Shown: piece by piece, positions 10,282 through 18,544 of the stretch
How positions within the stretch are numbered: the first letter of the stretch is position 1
Layout of the letters: every line of letters begins with the position of its first letter
NCBI GenBank assembly: GCA_035388825.1
Contig: DAOOQQ010000019.1
Span: 1 to 64,000, forward strand
Length of the DNA stretch: 64,000 nucleotides
Direction: 5' to 3'
Source: MWAR01 sp035388825
GTDB lineage: Bacteria > Muiribacteriota > Ozemobacteria > Ozemobacterales > Ozemobacteraceae
Program-made: the position numbers and the translations under genes
The notes under the pieces: generated by a model
Told to the model about the DNA's origin: nothing
Seen by the model: the letters and a program-made list of their open reading frames with translations, nothing else
Database searches by the model: none

Positions 10282-11428
10282 GTGGATTTTGCCATAGCAG
10301 AACGCCTTCGCGAACTGAAAACACGGCTCTCCGGCATCGGTGAGCATCTTTGACCTGCCCAGACGAAAGAGGCAGATTCAGGAGCTCGAAGAGCTGACCC
10401 TGCAACCCAACTTCTGGACCGACCGGAACCGCGCCCAGAGCACGTCCCAGAAACTCGCCGAGCTGAAGAAGTCGTGCGAGGCATTCGAGACACTCTCGGC
10501 CGAGATCCGGGACACTGCCGACCTGCTGGAGCTCGCCGACGCCGAGCATGACGTGGCGATGTTCGACCAGCTCGTTGCGCAACTCGATCCGCTGACGAAG
10601 CGGCTCGACGGCCTCGAGCTGACGACCTTCCTCTCGGAGGAATACGACCAGTCCGACTGCTACATCGCCATCAAGCCGGGGGCGGGTGGCACCGAGTCGT
10701 GCGACTGGGCCTCGATGCTGTACCGCATGTACTGCCGCTGGCTCGACCGGAGCGAGTTCAAGTATGAGGTCATGGATCTCCAGGAAGAAGAGCAGGGCAT
10801 CAAGTCCGTCACGTTGCTGGTGAAGGGTATGTATGCCTACGGCTATCTCAAAGGGGAAAAGGGCGTTCACCGGCTCGTGCGCATCTCGCCGTTCGACTCG
10901 AACGCACGCCGCCACACCAGCTTCACCGCCGTCGACGTGACCCCGGTGCTGCCGGATGACGCCGACATCGAGGTGCGCGACGAGGATCTCAAGCTCGACT
11001 TCTTCCGCAGTTCGGGCGCCGGCGGCCAGCACGTCAACAAGACCAGTTCGGCCGTGCGCATCACCCACCTGCCGACAGGCATCGTCGTTGCCTGCCAGAT
11101 CGAGCGGAGCCAGCACCAGAACCGTGAAGTCGCGCTCAATATGCTCAAGGCCAAGCTGTACAAGCTGCAGCAGGAGAGCCGCGACAAGGAGCTGAAGAGC
11201 CTCCAGGGCGACCAGAAGAACATCTCGTTCGGAAGCCAGATCCGATCGTATGTCTTCTGCCCCTACACGCTGGTGAAGGATCTGCGCACCGCCGAACAGA
11301 CGAGCGATGTGCATGGGGTGATGGACGGGGATCTCGACCGGTTCGTCAACGCCTACCTCAAATGGCACGCGGCCGGGGAAAAGCCCCGCAACGTCGGCGC
11401 CGACGGCGAGGAGGAGCTGGAAGTCTGA
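10282..11428 (+). CDS. prfB: Peptide chain release factor 2, made by programmed +1 frameshift
   Basis: RF2 ends translation at UGA and UAA. Translation starts at GTG 10282 after CAGGAGGTATAACC and runs 23 codons (VDFAIAERLRELKTRLSGIG, with V read as fMet) to CTT TGA C. A +1 shift over T10351 then continues as DLPRRKRQIQELEELTLQPN to 11428, about 381 residues. The family hallmarks are present: the stop-codon recognition tripeptide SPF in VRISPFDSNARRHTSF and the catalytic SSGAGGQHVNKTSSAVRITH. Unusually, it sits between minor pilin-like genes rather than with lysS or ftsE. Annotation pipelines usually truncate this gene at 10340 because of the frameshift. Confidence 0.96.
10339..10354 (+). promoter_or_regulatory. 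prfB programmed frameshift site with internal Shine-Dalgarno
   Basis: GGTGAG (10339-10344), three bases, then CTT TGA C. This is the same geometry as the classic RF2 autoregulatory site: a purine-rich Shine-Dalgarno-like stretch three bases before the slippery CUU, an in-frame UGA and a following C. When RF2 is scarce the UGA stalls and ribosomes slip +1. Confidence 0.93.
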
Positions 11429-11490
11429 ACCCACGCGGCTGCACGACCCCGAGTGCGCCGGATCGCGGATTCCCGCAACCCGGCGCGTTC

Positions 11491-13209
11491 GTGCGTCCGC
11501 GCGGAAGCGCGATGTTCCTGCTCCTGACGGTCGTCGGCCTGTTGTATATCTTCGGCACGATGTTCGTCCGGTATATGACGCAGGAGCGGGCCCAGACGGC
11601 AAAACAGGGGGACAGCATCGTCGCCTACTACCTTGCCGAAGCCGGCATCGAGAAGGCCCAGGTGAAGATGCGCGAACTGTTCACCGAGAAGCTGATCAAG
11701 GAAGGCGAGATCAACGACCGGCTTCTGGCGCTGCTCGACATCGACCGGGCCGAGAATTTCCAGATGAAGGTCGAGATTCCGGATGGTGACCTGATCAAGA
11801 ACGGCGCGGCCGAAGTGATCGTCGAGGTCACCAACCTCAAGCTGACTCCCTTCAAAACGTATATCGACGAGTATGAAGAGGTTCCCTCGCCCCTCAAGAT
11901 CTACCGGAAGCAGAACCGGGACACCTATGCCGACAAGGCTCTCGGCGGCTGGGAGGGCAATCTGCGCTTCGTCTCGACCGGCACCTTCAAGAAAACCGTC
12001 CGCAAGGTCGAGATGATCCGGGATCTCAAGGTGAGCGATCTGACCCCGCCGGCCGAGAACTACACCCTGTTCGTCGCCGGCAAGAAGGACGAGTACATCA
12101 AGGAGGGCGAGTTCCGGGTGCGGAACTGGAGCGTCGTGCGCTCGCTCAAGGAGATGATCGACGAGATCATCAAACGCACGAACGAGGCCGTCCAGGAGAC
12201 GCTCGGCAACAGCGCCGAAGCCCTGTTCTGGGAGCCGAACACCGTCAACATGATCAGCTTCGACGGCGACGTCAAGGTGAAGGTGCTGAAGGTCATCCGC
12301 AAACTCGTCATGTCGGTCACCGACGTGAAGATCAAGGACTACGTCGATACGACGATCCAGAATCTCCATCCCTACCTGTGGGGCAAGATCCGCACCAATG
12401 GCCGGCTGCACGTGTACCTGCCGTTTTTCGCCGCTGACGATATCATCAACTATTTCGAGGACAACTCGATCTTTTCCCATCAGCGGCCCGAAATCGGCTA
12501 CCTGTTCTGCAACAACCAGTTGCATGACCCCTATCTGAGCAAATACACCTACTACGAGGGCGAGATCATCCGGTATTACCAGAAGCTCAAGCCCTACGTG
12601 CTCGGTATCACCGAAACGCCGTATCCCAGCTCGGATCCCTACACCATCAACACGAAGTTCGATTTCACCACCCGCCACCCCGACAAGCTGCAGCCGCTGC
12701 AGCTCGACCGCATCAAGAAGAACGCGAAAGAATACTGCCACGAATTCTACGAGAAGGATCTTGTGGTGAAAGGCACCTACGCGAAGCCCGCTTCGGTCTG
12801 GGGCATCATCTACGTCCAGGGCAACGTGTTCATCGGCGGCCGCATCTCGGGCCAGGCGATGATCGTCACCGAGGGCAACGTCATCCTCACCGACAACGTC
12901 ATCCACGACAGCGCCGACAGTTTTCTCTCGGTCGTCGCGCTCAATGGCCTCGTCTCGTTCCGGCCCGGCATGACGAAGGCTAAAATAGAGTCGGCTATTT
13001 ATGCAAAGAACAGCATCAAGGGCGGAGAGCAGGTTTCGATCCTGGGCAACCTCGTGGTCGAGAACCTCAACCGCATGGAAAAAGAGGAAGGGCCGGTGCT
13101 GATGCCCAAGCGCATCTTCATCAACTACGACTCGAACCTCAAGAGCCAGACCGGCAACAACGTCTGCTTCAACATCTCGGAGCGCGTCACCACCTTCCGC
13201 GACCTCTGA
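11491..13209 (+). CDS. Large pilin-like secreted protein with PilX/GspK-type N terminus
   Basis: About 572 residues. The N terminus (VRPRGSAMFLLLTVVGLLYI) is a short basic leader and one hydrophobic helix, followed by DSIVAYYLAEAGIEKAQVKM, a PilX/GspK-like helix. The long C-terminal part is unrecognised. It contains ENYTLFVAGKKDE and, near the end, a repetitive beta-rich region (VWGIIYVQGNVFIGGRISGQ, then MIVTEGNVILTDNVI) that looks like a right-handed beta-helix or bactofilin-like solenoid. The start is uncertain: GTG 11491 or ATG 11512 (GGAAG upstream). It shares its architecture with the 703-residue protein at 55764. It lies 62 bases after prfB and may be in one operon with it and the two small pilins. 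Confidence 0.7.
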   Translation: MRPRGSAMFLLLTVVGLLYIFGTMFVRYMTQERAQTAKQGDSIVAYYLAEAGIEKAQVKMRELFTEKLIKEGEINDRLLALLDIDRAENFQMKVEIPDGDLIKNGAAEVIVEVTNLKLTPFKTYIDEYEEVPSPLKIYRKQNRDTYADKALGGWEGNLRFVSTGTFKKTVRKVEMIRDLKVSDLTPPAENYTLFVAGKKDEYIKEGEFRVRNWSVVRSLKEMIDEIIKRTNEAVQETLGNSAEALFWEPNTVNMISFDGDVKVKVLKVIRKLVMSVTDVKIKDYVDTTIQNLHPYLWGKIRTNGRLHVYLPFFAADDIINYFEDNSIFSHQRPEIGYLFCNNQLHDPYLSKYTYYEGEIIRYYQKLKPYVLGITETPYPSSDPYTINTKFDFTTRHPDKLQPLQLDRIKKNAKEYCHEFYEKDLVVKGTYAKPASVWGIIYVQGNVFIGGRISGQAMIVTEGNVILTDNVIHDSADSFLSVVALNGLVSFRPGMTKAKIESAIYAKNSIKGGEQVSILGNLVVENLNRMEKEEGPVLMPKRIFINYDSNLKSQTGNNVCFNISERVTTFRDL

Positions 13210-13277
13210 CCCCCGCGCCGGAATCCGTGGACGAACCGCAGTGATACTCCATTGAAATGCCCCCGGTTTCAGGAACG

Positions 13278-13370
13278 CATCCGCAGATGGAGGGCAGATG
13301 AACGCAGATGAAGAGTCAGCTGATAAGACGTTCAGAATTTCATCTGCGCCATCTGCGTCATCTGCGGATC
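13278..13370. repeat. Inverted pair of GCAGATG-type tracts
   Basis: The left arm 13278-13310 (CATCCGCAGATGGAGGGCAG, then ATGAACGCAGATG) is answered by the right arm 13339-13370 (TTCATCTGCGCCATCTGCG, then TCATCTGCGGATC). It fills the gap between two convergent genes and may fold into a long imperfect hairpin serving as a bidirectional terminator. Confidence 0.75.
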
Positions 13371-13395
13371 GGGTCTTTCGGGGTGACCCGGCGGG

Positions 13396-15102
13396 TCAGG
13401 GGTGGGCGGCGATATACTCGATGGCGGGAAGCTCGACGGACTGGCCCAGATCGTTGATCACCCGGTAGCTTTTCCACTCGGCCCGGCCGGTGACGTTGAG
13501 GACGGCGCCCTGCTTCGCGAAGGGCGGCAGGCCGCCTTTCGGGGCGGCGACCAGGAACACCGGCTGATTGTTGAATCCGGGACTGAGCCGGAAATCGTTC
13601 CGGTCGCGGCCCATCTGGTCCAGTTCCTCCTGGGAGAGTTCCTTGATCATCAGCAGGAAGTCGAGGCCATACCGGCTCATCGTGCGGGCGACGTAGCCCC
13701 GCCATTCGAGGGTGACCGAGCCGGTGAACCGTGTCTTGAAGTTGATATCCTGGAGCTGCCGGTAGGTCAGATTCGTACTGGCATAAATCTTCCGCGAGGC
13801 GGCGAATCCCTCGCGGGCCGGCCGGGCGATTTCCTCTGCCTCGGCGGCCCGGACACGGGCGATCTCGATCTTGCGCTGGGCGTCCCTGCGGTAGGTCGAG
13901 TCCAGCCCGCCGCCGGCGAGCGCCTGTTCGAACAGGGTGACCGCTCCGGCGAAGTCCCCGGTCGTGAACGCCTGGCTGGCCCTCAGATACAGATCGTTCG
14001 CGACGTCGATCGAGGCCTGGTCGAGCCGGCTCTGCAGGTTGGGATTGCCCGGATTCATCGAGTTCGCCTTGGCGTAATACTCCTTCGCAAGGTCGGCACG
14101 GCCCATGCGTTCGTAGATGCGGGCGATCTCGACTGCGACGCCGGCCTGGGGCTTCACGGCGAAGTAGGTCTGGTAATTCTTCAGGGCGTCGTCGAGCAGG
14201 TTCACCTTCGAGTAGTTCTGTGCCAGGAGATAGTAGGCGGCATGGAAATGCTCGTCGACCCGGATCGCCTCTTCCAGATGCTTGATCGAGGCGAACAGGT
14301 CGCCCTTGAGGCTGAAGGCTTTGCCGAGCAGGTAGTGCAGCCGGGGATTGTCCTCGTCGTCGGTCGAGAGGGAGTCGAGCAGCTCGATCGCCTGCTGGTA
14401 CCGGCCCCGTTCGATGAAATCCTCGGCGCGCGACTCGGCACTGGTCTTGATGCTGTCTTTCGCTTTCTGGGCCGCCTGGGGGGGAAGCGGCGGCACGCGC
14501 AGCGTCTCGGCCGGCGGGAGCTGGGAGGAGGGGGGCATGGCCGGGAGGGCCGCGACGGACTGAGGGGGCCGGGTCGGCGGAAGGACCGGAAGATCCGGGG
14601 TGTTCTGGCGGGTCACGACCGGCGCCTGGGTCGTCCGCTGCGGCCGGGCGGGCTGCTGCGACCGCTGCTGACTCCGGGCGGCCCGCTCCCGGGCGGCATC
14701 CTCGAGAACCGCGGCCTGCTCCTCCCCGCGGCTCCGTTTCATTTCGACGGTGCAGCGGGCGATGCCGCGCCGGGCCGCAACCATCGAGGGATCGAGCACG
14801 GCGGCGAGCTGGTATTCCTTCAACGCCTCCTGGAAGTTCCCCGTCAGTTCGAAGACCCGGGCGAGATTGAAGTGGACGCCGGGGTGGCGGGGCGACCGCT
14901 CGTAGGCCCGTTGCAAAGCCTGATGGGCCTGTTTGTATCGTTGCTGATATATATGGTTGACGGCTTCCTCGACCAGGATGTTCGTGTCATCGAAGGCGGC
15001 GAATGCCGGCACGGCGGCCGCGAACAGAAGCGCGGCGAACCAGGAGTGCCTGGTGCCGGTTCCGCGCCGGAAGGTCGTTTTCAAGGTTGAATCGTGTTGC
15101 AT
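13396..15102 (-). CDS. Secreted TPR-repeat protein
   Basis: A 568-residue protein with a signal peptide ending VPAFAAFDD, then TPR units (VNHIYQQRYKQAHQALQRAY, then HPGVHFNLARVFELTGNFQE). A Pro/Gln/Arg-rich linker follows at about residues 150-215. A second TPR block comes next (YQQAIELLDSL; FHAAYYLLAQNYSKVNLLDD; AVEIARIYERMGRADLAKEY; DFAGAVTLFEQALAGGG). The last 110 residues form an unrecognised globular domain with VTLEWRGYVARTMSRYGLDF and VLNVTGRAEWKSYRVI. Probably a periplasmic scaffold or assembly protein. The ATG at 15102 has AGGAT about ten bases upstream; an earlier in-frame ATG is less likely. It is convergent with the pilin-like gene to its left. Confidence 0.78.
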   Translation of the reverse strand: MQHDSTLKTTFRRGTGTRHSWFAALLFAAAVPAFAAFDDTNILVEEAVNHIYQQRYKQAHQALQRAYERSPRHPGVHFNLARVFELTGNFQEALKEYQLAAVLDPSMVAARRGIARCTVEMKRSRGEEQAAVLEDAARERAARSQQRSQQPARPQRTTQAPVVTRQNTPDLPVLPPTRPPQSVAALPAMPPSSQLPPAETLRVPPLPPQAAQKAKDSIKTSAESRAEDFIERGRYQQAIELLDSLSTDDEDNPRLHYLLGKAFSLKGDLFASIKHLEEAIRVDEHFHAAYYLLAQNYSKVNLLDDALKNYQTYFAVKPQAGVAVEIARIYERMGRADLAKEYYAKANSMNPGNPNLQSRLDQASIDVANDLYLRASQAFTTGDFAGAVTLFEQALAGGGLDSTYRRDAQRKIEIARVRAAEAEEIARPAREGFAASRKIYASTNLTYRQLQDINFKTRFTGSVTLEWRGYVARTMSRYGLDFLLMIKELSQEELDQMGRDRNDFRLSPGFNNQPVFLVAAPKGGLPPFAKQGAVLNVTGRAEWKSYRVINDLGQSVELPAIEYIAAHP

Positions 15103-15162
15103 CTTACGCCATCCTGTCGTCCGTCTGGCGGGCAACCGCGAGGCCCCGTCAGCGTGGGGTTT

Positions 15163-15191
15163 TTGACGTCACCGGAATCCTATGATACCAT
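15163..15191 (+). promoter_or_regulatory. Promoter of the 28-residue membrane peptide gene
   Basis: TTGACG (15163-15168), 17-base spacer, TACCAT (15186-15191) with TGA immediately upstream. It lies about 40 bases before the small gene and shares the intergenic region with the divergent TPR gene. Confidence 0.55.
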
Positions 15192-15228
15192 CAGTTTCAA
15201 CAAAACCAACTTCCCAATCGGAGGCCGT

Positions 15229-15315
15229 ATGTCGATTTTCCGTTTCATCTGGTGGGCGATGATCATCAGCCTGGCCGCGTTCGCTGGCTACGTCTACGGG
15301 TACCTGTCCGAGTAA
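15229..15315 (+). CDS. 28-residue single-span membrane peptide
   Basis: A tiny open reading frame encoding MSIFRFIWWAMIISLAAFAG, then YVYGYLSE. It begins at an ATG preceded by ATCGGAGGCCGT, a clear ribosome binding site with seven-base spacing. One hydrophobic helix (about residues 5-24) with a basic N side and acidic C end suggests a small inner-membrane protein. It has its own promoter upstream and a good terminator hairpin 18 bases downstream, so it looks like a deliberate single-gene unit. Small membrane proteins of this kind often regulate a transporter or sensor; no partner can be named. The length is below most annotation limits. Confidence 0.72.
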   Translation: MSIFRFIWWAMIISLAAFAGYVYGYLSE

Positions 15316-15333
15316 GATTCCCGGGTCCGATCG

Positions 15334-15372
15334 ACGCCTCCCGGCCTGTTGCCAGGCTACGGGAGGCGTTTT
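15334..15372 (+). terminator. Intrinsic terminator after the small membrane peptide
   Basis: ACGCCTCCC (15334-15342) pairs with GGGAGGCGT (15361-15369); an inner GCCTG/CAGGC stem is present, and TTTT follows. It probably also ends the HEAT-repeat gene converging from the right. Confidence 0.8.
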
Positions 15373-15401
15373 GCGTTTCCGGAAGAAGCGGCTGGAGCGG
15401 G

Positions 15402-16871
15402 TCACCGGTCGGCGGCAGGGCTCTGTTTCTGGGCGAGCCAGGCTGCTTCGCGCAGGGAATAGGCCTTCTGCACCCGCTGCAGCTTGTCGTTGTCGTTGAG
15501 CAGCTCGGCCATCACTTTCAGAGCCCGGAAATCCCCGTTTTTCAACATCAGCTCGCCGCAGACCGCCCGCACGCCTTCGCTCGGGTCGGCCGTTCCCTTG
15601 AACAGCAGATCATTTGCCTGGCCGCCGTCGATGGCGGCCCGATACCGGTAGGCAGCGGCCCGGATATTGTGGTCGGGATCCTGAAGCAGCGGCGCGGCGT
15701 GGGGCTTGAAATCTGCCGCGCGGAGACGGGCGAGAAGGTCGATGAACTGGGCCCGGAGAACGGGGCTGCGTTCCTTGCTCCACATCAGGGTGATGCGCGA
15801 GGCGTCGGCCGGAGCCATGACCTCGCCCATGGCCCTGATGAAATGCGTCAGAGCCCACTGGGTTGCATGCGTGTAGGCTGCGGTCAGACCGTTGAAGCTG
15901 CCCGGTGCGTTGATGCGGCCGATCGCCCAGGCGCTCCGGCCCGCGACCACGCCCTCCTCGTCGGAAAGAAGGCGGATCAACGCCTGGACGGCTTCCTTGA
16001 TCCGGTAGGTTCCGGCCAGCCAGGCGCCGCTCGAGCGTTCCCACCGGTTCGGCGAGGTCATGAACCGCTGGAGTTCGTTCGTCATGCGGCTGCTGAGCCC
16101 GTTTTCGTAAAAGATGCCCATGACGTTCGCTTTCACGCGGTTCGAGGGATCCCGCAGGTAGGGGGTCACGACCTGCTCGATCAGCGGAAATGGGAGTTGT
16201 CCGAGCGCTTCGATCGCGTTGGCGCGGATCCGCGCCTCGGAGTGGAGGAGGCTGTGCTGGAAATAGGCGATCAGGGCGGGGTTGTGATACTTCCCGAGGG
16301 ACAGCAGGGCCGTCGCGAACACGTTGTTGTTGTCTTCGGATTCCAGCAGGTTGACGAGGATTTCGGAGGCCGGTCGGAGCGGGGCGAGATGGCCGAGGAC
16401 CAACGCCGCATCGATGCGAACGCCGATATCGGGATCCCGGGCGGTTCGTGCGAGGAAGTCCCAGGGAACGTGCTCGCCGAAGAAGTGCAGGACGCGCACC
16501 AGCGTCTGGCGCACTTTTGGCGAGGCCTCGTTCTGGACGGTCTGGACGAGGGCCGGGAGAAATGCCGGATCACCGGTCAGGCCCAGCGAATTGACCGCGA
16601 ACAGCCGGGTGTTGAGGTCTGCCGAGCCAAGTGCCTTCTGGAGTAGGGGAAGGGCTGTTTTCAGGCCGATGACGCCGCAGACCTGGATTGCCTTCCACTT
16701 GACGAACCGGTCGGTGTCGCTGATGAGCGGCAGGATCTGTTCGCACTCCGGCGCTTCGGGATAGGCCTGGAGTCCCTCGAGCGCGAGAAAGCGGATGTTC
16801 GGGTTCGGGTCCTTCAGGGCAAACCCATACTGCCGGATGATCCGTTTTTGAAGTTCCTCTGCCGACGACAT
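15402..16871 (-). CDS. HEAT-repeat protein
   Basis: 489 residues made almost wholly of HEAT repeats, seen as recurring pairs of helices such as DPNPNIRFLALEGLQAYPE, then DRFVKWKAIQVCGVIGLKTA, ADLNTRLFAVNSLGLTGDPA and SPKVRQTLVRVLHFFGEHVP. No signal peptide, so cytoplasmic. HEAT solenoids bind proteins or nucleic acids; this one has no added catalytic domain, and its function is unknown. It starts at an ATG preceded by GGGAAGGGAAGAG. It stands alone between the small membrane peptide and the DUF433-like gene. A related HEAT/TPR protein lies at the right end of the window. Confidence 0.82.
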   Translation of the reverse strand: MSSAEELQKRIIRQYGFALKDPNPNIRFLALEGLQAYPEAPECEQILPLISDTDRFVKWKAIQVCGVIGLKTALPLLQKALGSADLNTRLFAVNSLGLTGDPAFLPALVQTVQNEASPKVRQTLVRVLHFFGEHVPWDFLARTARDPDIGVRIDAALVLGHLAPLRPASEILVNLLESEDNNNVFATALLSLGKYHNPALIAYFQHSLLHSEARIRANAIEALGQLPFPLIEQVVTPYLRDPSNRVKANVMGIFYENGLSSRMTNELQRFMTSPNRWERSSGAWLAGTYRIKEAVQALIRLLSDEEGVVAGRSAWAIGRINAPGSFNGLTAAYTHATQWALTHFIRAMGEVMAPADASRITLMWSKERSPVLRAQFIDLLARLRAADFKPHAAPLLQDPDHNIRAAAYRYRAAIDGGQANDLLFKGTADPSEGVRAVCGELMLKNGDFRALKVMAELLNDNDKLQRVQKAYSLREAAWLAQKQSPAADR

Positions 16872-17026
16872 CTTCTCTTCCCTTCCCCTGCATTATACCA
16901 TCTGCTATCTCGTCCTGCCTGCGGTGGAATGCCCGGCCAGGCAAGGCTGGCAGGCCTCCGCAGAGGGCATGGCGCTTTCCGGACCGGCAACATCACCGCC
17001 CGTCAGGGCAAGGACGCCTTCCGGTG

Positions 17027-17212
17027 TCAGCGGGGTTTCATGTGCTTCTTGGCGAGCAGGGCCATATACTCCTCGCGGAGTTCGGCGACACCGTACATCG
17101 CCGCCTTGACGATATCGCGCTGCGTGAGATTGAAGCGGCGCTTGACGTCCGCCATCGGCACGCCGGCCGCCAACTGGTCCAGAATGGCCTCGATCAGGGG
17201 GTTTCGAGCCAT
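17027..17212 (-). CDS. Small DUF433-like helix-turn-helix protein
   Basis: 61 residues, MARNPLIEAILDQLAAGVPM, then ADVKRRFNLTQRDIVKAAMY. The pattern of a short helix ending in LAAGVPMADVKRRF, followed by LTQRDIVKAAMYG, resembles the C-terminal part of DUF433 proteins, usually found as antitoxin-like or DNA-binding partners. The ATG is preceded by GGGAGGATCCCCC, a good ribosome binding site. No toxin gene lies beside it: the neighbours are a HEAT protein and a divergent lipoprotein. The family match is from pattern memory and not certain. Confidence 0.6.
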   Translation of the reverse strand: MARNPLIEAILDQLAAGVPMADVKRRFNLTQRDIVKAAMYGVAELREEYMALLAKKHMKPR

Positions 17213-17394
17213 GGGGGATCCTCCCGGGTTCTTCACAGACTTCATGCCCTCTCTATCGGCAGCATCCCCTGTTCCGTCCAGAGGCCGGATCATCCGGCTG
17301 GCTTTCCGGCCTTGTATCCGGGGAGTTCCCGGGAGTATGCTCGGTAAACCGGAAGGGCAGTGAGAACATCTTATTTGACGAACGAGGAACGACA

Positions 17395-18420
17395 ATGCAA
17401 CTGAAACGCTTTTCCCTCTGGATTCTCTGTCTGGGTCTGATTGCTTCGGCTCTCGCGGGATGTGGTGGCGGCGGAGGCGGCGGTGGCTCGAGCCTGCCCT
17501 CGATGAACACGACGATCGCGGGCTCCCTGGAACCTCCCGATGTGACGACACCCGGTGTTGCCGGAAGTGTTCGGGGATTGACAGGTTTGGAACTCCTCCC
17601 GAAGTATGCTGCAAGTGGCACCTGTACGGTCAACGGACAGGCGATGGCATTTTCTCTGGCGACCGCAACGAAGCATTTCCAGATTCCGGATATTCCGACC
17701 GCCAGTTTCTACGACGTGAAATTCACCTATAAGAACCTCGTCCTCCGGACCATTGTGCCGCATACTTCACCGTATATGAGTACTCCGGTGAATGTTGATT
17801 CGACAGTCAAGGCGTGGATCATGGAACGTTACGCTTTCACGCCAACGCAGATGGCAAACTGGGAGATCAAATCGACATATGTTACGTACATGGCCAGCAG
17901 ATTCCAGGCTTGGCTTAAGGATTTGGGCAGCAGTTTGAGCGGATTCCAAAATCGTTGGACAGCCGAGCTGGCCAGCCTCTCCTACAATGTCCCCACGATT
18001 GCTTCTCTGGCCTCCGACCTCACGCCGGCCGTCGACCTTCGGGGGACGTGGAGGGGCACGAACTGTGTCTTCTATAATCTGAATTTCAATGGGCAACGTG
18101 CCACCAAACTCACCGGCGATCTCATCTTGAAGGTAACGGGTCAGAGCGGCAATGCCGTGACGGGAACCCTGGCGATCACCGTGAGAAACCAGGAAAAGAT
18201 GCCCAATGTTGATAACATGATTCCCGAGCCGAATTATCCGGCAAGCACCTTCACGAGCGGCAACATCTCCTCGACGAAGTTCACGTTCGTGTATGGATAC
18301 AACAAATTCGAGTTCGAGACGCTGTCGGATTCGATGCTCGGAAAGGTCTCGAATTGTGACCAGAAATTTGCGGGTCTCGATTCGGACGCCGGAGCCTTCC
18401 TGCTGACCAAGGAATGGTGA
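17395..18420 (+). CDS. Secreted lipoprotein with a glycine tract after the lipobox
   Basis: 341 residues. The signal peptide ends in the lipobox ALAGC near residue 23, and the acylated Cys is followed by eight consecutive glycines, as in many outer-surface lipoproteins of diderm bacteria. The rest has no recognised domain; it holds a possible beta-rich module late on (LILKVTGQSGNAVTGTLAIT) and a C-terminal Cys. The gene is alone, with GAGGAACGAC as ribosome binding site. Base composition looks slightly less GC-rich than its neighbours, which may mean recent acquisition or weak codon selection. Confidence 0.78.
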   Translation: MQLKRFSLWILCLGLIASALAGCGGGGGGGGSSLPSMNTTIAGSLEPPDVTTPGVAGSVRGLTGLELLPKYAASGTCTVNGQAMAFSLATATKHFQIPDIPTASFYDVKFTYKNLVLRTIVPHTSPYMSTPVNVDSTVKAWIMERYAFTPTQMANWEIKSTYVTYMASRFQAWLKDLGSSLSGFQNRWTAELASLSYNVPTIASLASDLTPAVDLRGTWRGTNCVFYNLNFNGQRATKLTGDLILKVTGQSGNAVTGTLAITVRNQEKMPNVDNMIPEPNYPASTFTSGNISSTKFTFVYGYNKFEFETLSDSMLGKVSNCDQKFAGLDSDAGAFLLTKEW

Positions 18421-18436
18421 CGGGCCTGACCACCCG

Positions 18437-18470
18437 CCGCCCTCGGAGCGATCGCTTCGGGGGGCGGTTT
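18437..18470 (+). terminator. Probable terminator after the lipoprotein gene
   Basis: CCGCCCTCGG pairs imperfectly with TTCGGGGGGCGG around the centre GAGCGATCGC, followed by TTT. It lies directly after the lipoprotein stop and before the cysS promoter. Confidence 0.5.
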
Positions 18471-18487
18471 CGTTGAGAGCGGGTTTG

Positions 18488-18496
18488 TGGTATCAT
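18488..18496 (+). promoter_or_regulatory. Extended -10 element before cysS
   Basis: TGGTATCAT, identical to the element at 330, about 48 bases before the cysS start. The -35 is unclear (a TTGAGA is only 12 bases upstream). It would drive cysS-mrnC-rlmB. Confidence 0.5.
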
Positions 18497-18544
18497 CACG
18501 CACCTTCGATTCCACCTGAATTCACAAGCCACGGAGGCATGGTC

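Noticed and set aside
13396..15102. Plus-strand frame of 562 codons opposite the TPR gene
   Set aside because: No family motifs; the minus strand has a signal peptide and clear TPR spacing.
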